A stretch of DNA of 64,000 nt from Promethearchaeia archaeon (lineage in GTDB: Archaea > Asgardarchaeota > Lokiarchaeia > Sigyniarchaeales > SOKP01): the NCBI GenBank assembly GCA_029856125.1, contig JAHQWJ010000136.1, positions 21,514-85,513 on the forward strand, given 5' to 3'. Below the pieces are notes generated by a model. It did not search any database. It had not been told where the DNA came from and was given only the letters and a program-made list of their open reading frames with translations. The position numbers and the translations under genes were made by a program. Within the stretch, counting starts at the first letter, position 1; each line of letters opens with the position of its first letter. Below, one piece after another: positions 24,364 through 33,158 of this stretch.

Positions 24364-24479
24364 GACTCCTGCCCCGCCCTGGATTTTTGTCTTTTGGTAG
24401 TGTGGTAATACACACTCATTTCGCCCTCCTCCCCCTATTTTATTTCTGACCTTATTATTAGGTCTTGGTGGCAGGAGTC
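24364..24479. ncRNA. Candidate structured RNA or inverted-repeat element, 116 bp
   Basis: In an 865-bp stretch with no convincing protein gene, a GC-rich island is closed by a perfect 10-bp inverted repeat: GACTCCTGCC (24364-24373) and GGCAGGAGTC (24470-24479). Inside are two further hairpins: AGTGTG/CACACT (24399-24404 with 24411-24416) and GACCT/AGGTC (24448-24452 with 24460-24464). Between them is an unpaired C-rich tract, CCCTCCTCCCCC. An A-rich TATA-like sequence lies about 25-30 bp upstream on the plus strand, and CCCTTTATTA follows. It lacks tRNA, 5S, SRP and RNase P landmarks. A small inverted-repeat mobile remnant is the alternative. The strand is undecided. Confidence 0.5.
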
Positions 24480-24922
24480 TCCCTTTATTATATTAGAAAA
24501 AAGAAAAAAATGATATAATTATTAATTTATTTTTCTATTGTTGAAAATGAAATATAAAGTTTACACTGAAATTAACCGGTAAATTCTTATTATTACCAGT
24601 AGTTCCCAAATAAAAACCTATTTCATAACAAGTTGTAGAAATAATTGGGTCGGGAGAACCATTATTCCGTTTCGTTTTCCAAAATTTCTCTTTACATTTG
24701 AATTTAGATTTTGTTTTTTTTATGTGTTGCTAAACTAGAAAATTTTGAGTTGGAAAAAGTAGAAGAAACTTATTGGCTTTTAGTTGTAAAGCAATCCTTT
24801 TTTATTAGATAATACTTAAAATACTATTAATTTTCTTATAAAATTAAAATAGAATGTTGTTTTAATTAAACAAATTGTTAATTAAACAAAATGATTCTTA
24901 AAAATTAACGAAATTGATACTT
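24480..24922. other. Intergenic stretch with no recognised gene
   Basis: This is the remainder of the long gap upstream of the Tes-like gene. It is very AT-rich. On the minus strand an open frame of about 60 codons without a usable start (ending near 24541) reads NGSPDPIISTTCYEIGFYLG, which could be a decayed gene fragment. Evidence is too weak to call. The part just before 24923 presumably holds the promoter of the radical SAM gene. Confidence 0.3.
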
Positions 24923-26623
24923 ATGACAGAAGAAATTATAAGACGGACAACGAGTATTTGCCCAGAATGCTTACAAACCATTCCAGCGGAGATCTATGTT
25001 GATCCAAAAACTAACTGGGTCATGATGAGAAAAGATTGTAAAGAACACGGACATTTTAAAGACAAGCTTTCCATCGATCCAGATGAATACAAATGGGGCG
25101 AAACGTTCACAGACGACATAGGATCTACAGTTGATAACTCTACTAAACCTGAATATGTTAGTTCAGGATTAAAGGAGTGTGATGAAGGCTGTCCATACGA
25201 TTGTGGCCTCTGTGAAAATCATAAAAGCGCACCTAATATATGCCTAATCGACATTACAAATCGCTGTAATTTAACCTGCCCAATTTGTTTTGCTAACGCA
25301 AGCGCAAAAGGGTATGTTGTAGAGCCTACAATCGAACAAATTTTCCAAATAATGGAACACTTCAGGTCTATGAAACCTGTTGCAGCAGTTATGCTCCAAA
25401 TATCTGGGGGAGAACCTACAATTAGAGATGATCTTCCAGACATCATCCGGGAAGGAAAAAGACTCGGTTTCTCTGAAGTTATGGTTACAACTAACGGTAT
25501 AAGGTTCGCCAAATCTATTGACTTTTTACAAAAGTGCAAAGACGCGGGAATGGACGCCATCTACTTACAATTTGATGCAACGGACGATCCTGAAGCCTGG
25601 AAAAAGGTTCGTGGCGTAAATCTATGGCCTTTAAAGAAACGCGTTATTGAAAACTGTCGAAAAATTGGATATTTTGGTTTAATGTTAGTTCCTGTAATCG
25701 CCAGAGGTGTTAACGACCACGAAATCGGAAACATTTTAGACTTTGCTAAGGATAATAGCGATGTGATTTCTGGAGTAGTTTTCCAACCTGTCTCACTTTG
25801 TGGGAGGATAAGTTTTGAAGAATTGATGGATTTGAGGTACACTACTTCAGATCTCAAGGTGGCAATAAATAAACACACAAATAATGCTATTAGAAAATTC
25901 TATCCCATCGCAACTACAGCAAAAATGACCCGCTTATTAGCTTGGTTCGATAATATGCCCGAATTTGGTATGACGAGCCATAAAGATTGTGGATTTGCTA
26001 CAATTATTATCGTTAACGATAAAGACGAATGGGAATCCCTCGATGATTATTTTGATTCAGAAGGACTAATTAAATGGTCAAATAAAGTTTATGACATGGT
26101 TCAAAAAAAAGAAATCCCGAAACCCACTGGGTTCTTAAAAGGTATAAACTTGGAAGATTTCGGAGCCGTAGCTAGTACTATTGGGAAATTTATAGACGAG
26201 ATGACTGATTTAGGATATCGGCAAATGATGAAAGCTTATTATTTTGCCGGAGGAATTAAGTTCGTAAAACATCCAGAAAAAGTCTTAACAAGTAAAACCT
26301 ACCAAAGCTTTGCTAGAATTATAGCATCTCCTAACTTAGCAAGCGCCGCGAACTTCTTGCACAACAAGAACCTTATGATTTCGGCGATGCATTTTCAAGA
26401 CGCATACAACTTCGATTTAGACAGAGTTTGTAGATGTTTAGTTCATTACGGCGTAGTAGATCCTGATGACAACTCAAAGACACTCGAAATACCATTCTGT
26501 GCTATGAATACGCTACATCGGGAAAGAATTGAGCTTGCAAACGCCATTAAAGGCGAGGAAGCTAAAAAAGCTGAAGTTATCCAAGCTGAAATTAAAGAGC
26601 TTTTAGAAACCGTAAAAGAATAA
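24923..26623 (+). CDS. Tes-like radical SAM enzyme (candidate tetraether lipid synthase)
   Basis: A 566-residue radical SAM protein. The N-terminal part has CPECLQTIPAEIYVD, a KDCKEHGHFKD zinc or cluster motif, and CDEGCPYDCGLCENHKSAPN. The core motif CNLTCPICFANAS supplies the SAM cluster. SGGEPTIRDDLPDII, VTTNGIRFAKS and a C-terminal CRCLVHYGVVDPD...IPFCAMN follow. This layout is that of the COG1964/MJ0619 group. That group includes the tetraether synthase Tes, which joins two archaeol molecules by C-C coupling to form GDGT. Other members are uncharacterised, so the substrate is a family inference. The track starts at TTG 24914; ATG at 24923 is preferred. Confidence 0.75.
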   Translation: MTEEIIRRTTSICPECLQTIPAEIYVDPKTNWVMMRKDCKEHGHFKDKLSIDPDEYKWGETFTDDIGSTVDNSTKPEYVSSGLKECDEGCPYDCGLCENHKSAPNICLIDITNRCNLTCPICFANASAKGYVVEPTIEQIFQIMEHFRSMKPVAAVMLQISGGEPTIRDDLPDIIREGKRLGFSEVMVTTNGIRFAKSIDFLQKCKDAGMDAIYLQFDATDDPEAWKKVRGVNLWPLKKRVIENCRKIGYFGLMLVPVIARGVNDHEIGNILDFAKDNSDVISGVVFQPVSLCGRISFEELMDLRYTTSDLKVAINKHTNNAIRKFYPIATTAKMTRLLAWFDNMPEFGMTSHKDCGFATIIIVNDKDEWESLDDYFDSEGLIKWSNKVYDMVQKKEIPKPTGFLKGINLEDFGAVASTIGKFIDEMTDLGYRQMMKAYYFAGGIKFVKHPEKVLTSKTYQSFARIIASPNLASAANFLHNKNLMISAMHFQDAYNFDLDRVCRCLVHYGVVDPDDNSKTLEIPFCAMNTLHRERIELANAIKGEEAKKAEVIQAEIKELLETVKE

Positions 26624-26768
26624 TCATTTTTTAAAATTTTAATATTGTTTTATTACTTATTTTTTCTTCATTTTTAAGAAATTAAAGATTGCTTACTAAC
26701 AAATAATATATAAATTTAGACTCTTATTTATTAGATATATATAAAGTAGTAGTTATTATTCGGAATTT

Positions 26769-27356
26769 ATGGAACGCAATACGGATATAATAGGAGAATA
26801 TCGGGGAACAGTCAAAAACAGAGTGTTAACTGCGTTATTGCAGTCCTATATGGATAACTTAGATTACGATGGGATGAAATCGATTTTAAAAGAAGCAGGG
26901 CTGTTAGAATTAAAAGATATACGAGAAGTAGATCCCGAGGGAGAAATCGACTTTTTTTCGTTTAAAAAGATAATTTCTGCTCAAAATTGTTTGCTGTACG
27001 ATTCAACTGATTTATTATCGGAAATTGGGAGAAAATTCTCATTTTATTTGTTCCCTTTTGGAAAAGTTTTTGAAGAGATTGTCGAAGAGATAAATAAAAT
27101 GGTTGTTGCTGATTGGCATGTTAAGATTGTGGAAAATAGAGCTGAATCCGTCATTATTCGGGTTGACAAATGCATTTTTTGTTCGGAAATCGGAGTTTCC
27201 TGCGAGCTTTTTAAGAGTTTTTTAATTCATTCGTTAGAAAAAAGTTTACCCTCTGATTATCGTGTCGTTTCATACGAAACGAAAGAAAATATTAATAATC
27301 CTAATCATAATTCTTTCATTTTGAAATTACGAATTGAGAAAACATTTATATCTTAA
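26769..27356 (+). CDS. V4R/TRAPP-fold-like protein
   Basis: A 195-residue protein. The N-terminal helices (GEYRGTVKNRVLTALLQSYMDNLDYDGMKSILKEAGL) and the middle LLYDSTDLLSEIGRKFSFYLFPFG look like the V4R/HNOB/Bet3 class. A strand IIRVDKCIFCSEIGVSCELFKSFLIHSLE is followed by a final strand FILKLRIE, and this part also fits. V4R domains bind small ligands in bacteria and archaea. The related Bet3 subunits of eukaryotic TRAPP help activate Rab GTPases. A Rab-like GTPase gene follows 90 nt downstream in the same direction. The family assignment is tentative; the classic V4R Cys pattern is only partly present. Confidence 0.5.
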   Translation: MERNTDIIGEYRGTVKNRVLTALLQSYMDNLDYDGMKSILKEAGLLELKDIREVDPEGEIDFFSFKKIISAQNCLLYDSTDLLSEIGRKFSFYLFPFGKVFEEIVEEINKMVVADWHVKIVENRAESVIIRVDKCIFCSEIGVSCELFKSFLIHSLEKSLPSDYRVVSYETKENINNPNHNSFILKLRIEKTFIS

Positions 27357-27446
27357 AATAACGAAAGCTTAAATATATCAAAAATCAAAATACTTTTTGT
27401 TATTATTAATTCAATTCTAAAAATCATAACTTAATTAGTATTAAAA

Positions 27447-28010
27447 TTGCCAGCAGAAGAATTTTCCAACGAAGCTAAGGAATATGTATTCAAGATTACA
27501 ATTCTCGGACAAAGTGCCGTGGGTAAAACTTCATTAATTAATCAATTTGTGGAAGGTTCGTTTCAAGAAGACTATAAACCAACACTTGGCGCAAATATAA
27601 TCCGTAAGGATGTGAACATAGATGAAGTCAACGCTAAAGTTCGATTAATAATGTGGGACTTAGCGGGTCAAGAGAAGTACAATGTAATCCGAAGCATGTA
27701 CTTCCAAGGGTGTGTTGGGAGTTTACTCGTGTATGATGTCACTCGTCACGAGAGCTTTGCTGCGATTGAATCTAAATGGCTTAAAGATTTCAAAAACTAT
27801 GTGAAAAAAGAGGGCGCTTACATTTTAATCGGCAATAAAATCGATCTAAACGAACAGCGAGTAGTTAGTAAAGAAGAGGGAGAAAAATTAGCTAAACAAA
27901 TCGGTGCAAGTGTTTTTATTGAAACCAGTGCTAAATTAGGAAAAAATGTTGAAGAAGCCTTTAAAAGTTTAGTATACCAAATTTTACGAAATTATGGAGA
28001 AAAAATATAA
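27447..28010 (+). CDS. Rab/Ras-like small GTPase
   Basis: A 187-residue GTPase with all five G motifs: P-loop GQSAVGKTS (21-29), switch I Thr45 in PTLGAN, WDLAGQE (70-76) with the catalytic Gln, NKID (130-133) and ETSAK (159-163). This is the Rab/Ras-like branch that is expanded in Asgard archaea. No C-terminal Cys for prenylation is present, so membrane attachment, if any, needs a partner. The only usable start is TTG at 27447, since an in-frame stop lies five codons upstream. It follows the V4R-like gene by 90 nt. Confidence 0.93.
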   Translation: MPAEEFSNEAKEYVFKITILGQSAVGKTSLINQFVEGSFQEDYKPTLGANIIRKDVNIDEVNAKVRLIMWDLAGQEKYNVIRSMYFQGCVGSLLVYDVTRHESFAAIESKWLKDFKNYVKKEGAYILIGNKIDLNEQRVVSKEEGEKLAKQIGASVFIETSAKLGKNVEEAFKSLVYQILRNYGEKI

Positions 28011-28094
28011 AGAAGCCTAATTAAATAAGAAATCTCCAATTCAATCTCTTTTAAATTACTAATCATTATTATAATTATAAATTATTTTTATTAA

Positions 28095-29255
28095 ATGGTA
28101 AAAATGAAAGAATTATCAAACATAATAAGAAATGCCCCAAAATCAAAAATCCGTGAACTTTTTGACCTTGCCGCTGGACGATCTGATGTAATAAGCTTAG
28201 GAATCGGGCAACCGGATTTTTCCACTCCTCAAGCTGCAATAAAAGGAAATATCAATGCACTAAATGAGAATATCACATATTATGCTCCTACGAAAGGTAT
28301 TCCCGAATTATTGCAGCGACTTGAAAGCAAATTAAAATCCGTAAATAACATTAAAACAGCATGGAAAGATAATCTTATTGTTACAAACGGAGGCTCTCAA
28401 GCTCTTAGTCTTGCTTTTGCCTCTATTTTTAATTCTGGAGATGAAATTATAATTTCCTCTCCAAATTTTATTTCTTATTTCTATTTAAGTGCATTTTTTG
28501 GTTTACGAGTGATTGAAATCGAGAGGAAAAACGACTTTAGTCCTGATATTACCAAAATAAAAAATTCAATTACTGCTAAAACTAAAGCGATTTTAATTAA
28601 CTCACCTAATAATCCAACTGGATATTCATTAACTACAAATGAATTACAGGAAATCGTTGAAATCGTTAAAACTCATGACTTATATTTAATTTCTGATGAA
28701 GTGTACGAAAATTACCTCTATGACAATTCCAAACATACGAGTCCAGCTTCGTTAAAAGATATGTTTGAACGGACTATCACTATAAACGCGATGTCAAAAC
28801 TGTATTCTGCTACGGGATTTAGATTAGGGTATGTAGCTGCTAATAAGGATATAATAGATACTATGGAAAAATATCACCAATATACCGTAGCAGGCACAAA
28901 CCATGCAGCTCAATATGGTTTTTTAGAGGCTTTAAAGATAGATATTAGTTTTTTTGACGAAATTTTAAAGAGTTTTGATGAAAGACGTTTATTAGCTTTT
29001 AATCGATTGAGCGAAATGGGATTCGAAGTCGTTAAACCAAAAGGAGCCTTTTATGTTATGCCGAAAATCAACGAGTTTGGCTTAACTGGCGCTGAATTTT
29101 CGAGAAGAATAATGAAAGAACAAGCAGTCGCAATAGTTCCAGGTAATATTTTTGGATCTTACTCAGAATATATGTTAAGAATGTCTTATGCAACGAAATT
29201 AGAAAAGCTCGAAGAAGCGATGGATAGAATCGAAAAATTTGTTAAAACTTTATAA
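28095..29255 (+). CDS. PLP-dependent class I/II aminotransferase
   Basis: A 386-residue fold-type I aminotransferase of the aspartate aminotransferase group. Visible are the N-terminal SLGIGQPDF, the YAPTKGIPELL segment, TNGGSQALSLAF, the SPNNPTGYSLT motif, ISDEVYENYLYD, and the PLP lysine in NAMSKLYSATGFRLGYV. The C-terminal arginine region is YMLRMSYATKLEKLEEAM. Substrate specificity (aspartate, aromatic or alanine) cannot be fixed. It starts with ATG at 28095, 84 nt after the GTPase gene, and is convergent with the M20 hydrolase gene. Confidence 0.92.
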   Translation: MVKMKELSNIIRNAPKSKIRELFDLAAGRSDVISLGIGQPDFSTPQAAIKGNINALNENITYYAPTKGIPELLQRLESKLKSVNNIKTAWKDNLIVTNGGSQALSLAFASIFNSGDEIIISSPNFISYFYLSAFFGLRVIEIERKNDFSPDITKIKNSITAKTKAILINSPNNPTGYSLTTNELQEIVEIVKTHDLYLISDEVYENYLYDNSKHTSPASLKDMFERTITINAMSKLYSATGFRLGYVAANKDIIDTMEKYHQYTVAGTNHAAQYGFLEALKIDISFFDEILKSFDERRLLAFNRLSEMGFEVVKPKGAFYVMPKINEFGLTGAEFSRRIMKEQAVAIVPGNIFGSYSEYMLRMSYATKLEKLEEAMDRIEKFVKTL

Positions 29256-29266
29256 TTATTAAATTT

Positions 29267-30403
29267 CTAAGCCGTTTCTTTGTTGTATGTTTGTAGGAGA
29301 GCGTTTGTTAAATACTCCGTTGCTTGAAATACTTGTTTTAATTCAACAAATTCGTCTATTTTATGAATATTGCTTGGATCTCCGGGGCCAAATATTACAA
29401 AAGGGACTGGCTTTTTGGGTTGAACAAGGACTGCAGTATCAGAAGCATAAGGTAATCCTATTATTTTAGACTTATTAATTTTCAATAAATTTTGAATAAA
29501 GGTGTGATTTAAATCAGTTTGAAGCGCTGGCAAACTGTGAGATACTTTTGTCTCCAGGGTGCATGGAGAAATCTGTATATTTTTCAAATTTCTCCTTAGT
29601 TTTTCTACATCTTGCTCAGGTATTAATCTATAATCAGCTGTTAGAGTAGTCTTATCAGGAACAATATTGATAGCATTACCCCCTTTAATTTTCCCTATAT
29701 TCAATGTAGATTTACCTAAGACCTTGTTTTCTTTTTCATCTAAGCAACTATAAAGAAGTGGAATTAATTTTAATGCGCCTTCAATGGAATTTATCCCTAA
29801 ATTTGGTGTAGATGAATGAGCAGATTTCCCCTGAATCTCTAAATTTATCCATAATAATCCCTTTTCAGCTATTCCTACATTCATATTTGTGGGTTCGCCA
29901 ACAATTAACAATATCGCATTTTTCATTATTCCTTTTCTGAAACATGTATAAGCACCAGTCATACCAGCTTCTTCATCAGCACTTCCAAGAAATACGAAAG
30001 TGTATTCATCCAACAACTGAAATTCTTCTTTTAGATTCAACATCGTTCCAATTAACATTGTTAAACCTGCTTTCATATCACTTGAACCTCGACCATACAA
30101 CTTTCCATCAACGATTTCTGCAGAAAACGGTGGATATTTCCATTTATTATGATCTCCAGCGGGTACAACATCAAAATGTCCTGATAAGATAATCTTTTTC
30201 TCTCCTGAGCCAATTGTGCTAATAAGGTTTTTAAGTTCAACGTTTTTTTTCTTAAATGGGATAATTTCGTTATGAAATCCCTCTTCTTCTTTGAACACTT
30301 CGGAAATTAAGTATTTAATAATGTGATCTGTTTTTCCAGGGGGATTTTCCGTTGGTATTTGGACTAAATTTTTTAGGATGGTTGTTAGATCGAGTTTTGA
30401 CAT
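29267..30403 (-). CDS. M20 family metallohydrolase (ArgE/DapE-like)
   Basis: A 378-residue M20 dipeptidase/deacylase. Metal and catalytic motifs are GHFDVVPAG, GRGSSDMKAGL (Asp bridging ligand), GSADEEAGMTGA (catalytic Glu pair) and VGEPTN. The dimerisation-domain histidine lies in SAHSSTPNLGINSIEG. The C-terminal metal His is in FGPGDPSNIHKIDEF. Members include acetylornithine deacetylase, succinyl-diaminopimelate desuccinylase and related peptidases; the exact substrate is open. It starts with ATG. It is convergent with the aminotransferase gene, with 11 nt between the stops. Confidence 0.9.
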   Translation of the reverse strand: MSKLDLTTILKNLVQIPTENPPGKTDHIIKYLISEVFKEEEGFHNEIIPFKKKNVELKNLISTIGSGEKKIILSGHFDVVPAGDHNKWKYPPFSAEIVDGKLYGRGSSDMKAGLTMLIGTMLNLKEEFQLLDEYTFVFLGSADEEAGMTGAYTCFRKGIMKNAILLIVGEPTNMNVGIAEKGLLWINLEIQGKSAHSSTPNLGINSIEGALKLIPLLYSCLDEKENKVLGKSTLNIGKIKGGNAINIVPDKTTLTADYRLIPEQDVEKLRRNLKNIQISPCTLETKVSHSLPALQTDLNHTFIQNLLKINKSKIIGLPYASDTAVLVQPKKPVPFVIFGPGDPSNIHKIDEFVELKQVFQATEYLTNALLQTYNKETA

Positions 30404-30697
30404 GGTTTTTTCATGCGATGATTTTCTTATATCATAACCTACACATAATCCACTTCAAATGGAGTTTTCGGCAACACTTCCGCCCCTCCCAATTAATCCT
30501 AATTTCATTCATTTTTAACTCCACAAAAATAGTATTTTCTTTTTAGTTTTCTGCTTATTATTTAATTTCATTATTTTAAAATTGTTATGATTTAGTTTAA
30601 ATACTAATATAAGTATAAAAAAAGAATTGCTTGTAGCTTATAAAAAATAAAAAGTACAATTGAAAAATAGAAATTGCTAGAAATTCTTTCTACTTTC

Positions 30698-32977
30698 TTA
30701 TTGATACAAGTTGGAATCGCTATCTTTTACTTTTTGGTCCTGAGCGAGTTGTTTTGCTAAATTTTCGTACTTATCAATAGTTTCTTTTTGTAGTGTTGAT
30801 CCTACTTTTGTAAGCGCTTCCTCAAAATGATGTAATTCAACAAAGTCAAAATCTTCCATCTTTTCTCTTATTGCTTGCATGCCTGCTTCTCTGCACAAAT
30901 TTTCTAGATCTGCTCCACTGTAGTCTTCTGTCATTAATGCTATGTTTTTCAAAGAAATACCTTCTTTAAGTGGCATATTTTTTGTATGAACTTCTAAAAT
31001 CTTAATTCTTCCTTCATAATCTGGAGCAACTACATATAGTAGTTTATCGATTCTTCCGGGTCGTAGTAGCGCAGGATCAACCAAATCAGGACGGTTAGTA
31101 CTAGCTATAATGACGATCCCGCTATTACTCTCGATCCCATCCATTTCAGTTAATAATTGGGTTATTACGGTGTCATAAACAGCTGATCCTTTCCATCCTC
31201 CTCGGCTGGTGGTAAGTGCTTCAATTTCATCAAAATATATAATGGAAGGGGCTAGTTCTCTGGCTTTTGCGAATATGCTCCTTATATTTTTTTCAGATTC
31301 ACCAACCCATTTTGACATTAGTTCTGGACCTTTAACAGTTATAACATTCGATTGCGTTTCGCTCGCTACAGCTTCTGCTAATAGTGTTTTTCCACAACCA
31401 GGAGGACCAAAAAGAAGAATACCCCCAACAGAACGAATTCCCGCCTTCTTGAACAGCTTTGGATGTTTTAACGGCCATTCAACAGCTTCCTTTAACTCTT
31501 GTTTTATTTCATCCAATCCACCAACATCATCCCATGAAACCTCGGGAATTTCTGTAAGATACTCTCTTAAGGCAGATGGTTTTATTTCTTTTAATGCTTT
31601 TAGAAAATTGTCATCTTTAACAAATAATTTTTGAATAGTCTCATTCGGTACCGGTTCGTCAATATTAATTTCAGGTAAAATATCTCTAATAGCATCCATA
31701 GCGGCTTCTCGAACGAAAGCCATAATATCTGCTCCAACAAAACCGTGAGTAATTTCAGAATAGTAATCAATATCCACATCAGCTTCCATTGGCATTCCCC
31801 GCGTGTGAATTTTAAAAATTTCATTCCTCCCTTTTTTATCCGGAATTCTAAATCTTATTTCAGTATCAAACCGTCCTGGCCTTCGTAAGGCAGGATCAAT
31901 CGCATCAATTCGATTTGTAGCACCGATAACTATTACACCTTCTCTACCCTTCATCCCGTCAAGCAGAGTAAGTAGCTGAGATACAACCCGTCTTTCAACT
32001 TCTCCTGTAACTTCACTTCTTTTAGGGGCGATCGCATCGAGCTCATCTATAAATATTATTGCAGGTGCGTTACTTTCAGCTCGATCAAAAAAACCTTTTA
32101 AATTCCTCTCGCTATCTCCGTAGAATTTACTCATAATTTCAGGTCCATTTATTATGAAAAAATAAGCGTCCGCCTCTTGAGAAACAGCTTTAGCCATTAA
32201 AGTTTTTCCCGTACCAGGAGGACCATAAAAGAGAACTCCTTTTGGAGGTTCAATATTCAATCTCTGAAATAATTCAGGATGTCTGATAGGTAATTCCACC
32301 ACTTCTCTGATCCTTTGAATTTGGTCAGTTAAACCTCCAACATCGTCATATGTAATAATTTCACCCGAAATATTAAGTAATGCTATCTTTTTATTTATTT
32401 TTATCCTTGTGTCTCGTGTAAATCTAACAACCTCATTATTAGGTTTGGTATTTAAGACAATTAATCTTAATGGTCCTAAGGTTGGTCTTTTTGTACTCCC
32501 TCCCATATTAAACATTTTCATAAATCCATTCATAGGGTTATTGTTTTGATCAGTTCTAATTATAGCTCCAGGAACATCAATAATATCTCCAGCCACAAGA
32601 GGTTTATCAATCAATTTCCCTTTTATTAAGTCAGCTTGTTTTTTAATATCGTAAATTGCCTTAGTTGGGGCAAGTTCTATTTCTCTAGCTGGTGAAGCAA
32701 GTGTGGGTTGTATTGTTATGAATTCTCCAATAGTAGATCCTAAATTTTTTCTTTGAATTCCATCTATTCTAATAATTCCTTCTCCTTTGTCAGCAAAACT
32801 CGCTACAACAATACCCGCAGTTTTCTTCTTGCCAATTAATTCTACAATATCACCAGTAGATAATCCCAGATTATCCAATACAGTCTGATCTATATAGCAT
32901 AAACTTCTTCCACTACGGCTTGGTTCTAATCTTTCTACTCTTAATTTTGCTGTTCTTTTTACGCTTTCTTTACTCAT
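30698..32977 (-). CDS. cdc48: Cdc48/VAT-type AAA ATPase (p97-like)
   Basis: A 759-residue double-AAA unfoldase. The N-domain (LRVERLEPSRSGRSLCYIDQ...) has the double-psi barrel. D1 has GPPGTGKTLMAKAV, FIDELDAIAPKR and RRPGRFDTEIRF. D2 has GPPGCGKTLLAEAV, IYFDEIEALTTSRGG and LLRPGRIDKLLYV. A stretch with GFMKMFNMGGSTKRP lies between the N-domain and D1. It unfolds proteins, normally for the proteasome, or remodels complexes. The track starts at TTG 32986; ATG at 32977 (MSKESVKRTAK) is preferred. The 294-bp gap downstream, up to the M20 gene start, holds nothing recognised. Confidence 0.96.
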   Translation of the reverse strand: MSKESVKRTAKLRVERLEPSRSGRSLCYIDQTVLDNLGLSTGDIVELIGKKKTAGIVVASFADKGEGIIRIDGIQRKNLGSTIGEFITIQPTLASPAREIELAPTKAIYDIKKQADLIKGKLIDKPLVAGDIIDVPGAIIRTDQNNNPMNGFMKMFNMGGSTKRPTLGPLRLIVLNTKPNNEVVRFTRDTRIKINKKIALLNISGEIITYDDVGGLTDQIQRIREVVELPIRHPELFQRLNIEPPKGVLFYGPPGTGKTLMAKAVSQEADAYFFIINGPEIMSKFYGDSERNLKGFFDRAESNAPAIIFIDELDAIAPKRSEVTGEVERRVVSQLLTLLDGMKGREGVIVIGATNRIDAIDPALRRPGRFDTEIRFRIPDKKGRNEIFKIHTRGMPMEADVDIDYYSEITHGFVGADIMAFVREAAMDAIRDILPEINIDEPVPNETIQKLFVKDDNFLKALKEIKPSALREYLTEIPEVSWDDVGGLDEIKQELKEAVEWPLKHPKLFKKAGIRSVGGILLFGPPGCGKTLLAEAVASETQSNVITVKGPELMSKWVGESEKNIRSIFAKARELAPSIIYFDEIEALTTSRGGWKGSAVYDTVITQLLTEMDGIESNSGIVIIASTNRPDLVDPALLRPGRIDKLLYVVAPDYEGRIKILEVHTKNMPLKEGISLKNIALMTEDYSGADLENLCREAGMQAIREKMEDFDFVELHHFEEALTKVGSTLQKETIDKYENLAKQLAQDQKVKDSDSNLYQ

Positions 32978-33158
32978 TTTTTTCAAATTCTTTTTCTTTT
33001 CTACTCTAAAAGAAATAATGATACTTTATTTTCTTTTGCTTTATTTATTATAATGAGTCAGATTATCTCATTTTATGGATTCTAAGAGTTGTAGCTCATT
33101 AAATATTGTTTAAAAACCATATTTGAAGGTTTCAATGCTTTTACGGAAATTAAAAACT

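Noticed and set aside
24364-24479. 5S rRNA, SRP RNA or RNase P RNA
   Set aside because: The size fits 5S, but the conserved 5S core, the SRP helix 8 motif and the RNase P core motifs are absent on both strands.
24541-24735. Minus-strand open frame that may be a gene remnant
   Set aside because: No start codon, no recognised family, and AT-rich surroundings. The evidence is too weak for a pseudogene call.
31209-31634. 141-residue plus-strand ORF opposite cdc48
   Set aside because: Antisense shadow of the second AAA domain; the motifs are on the minus strand.
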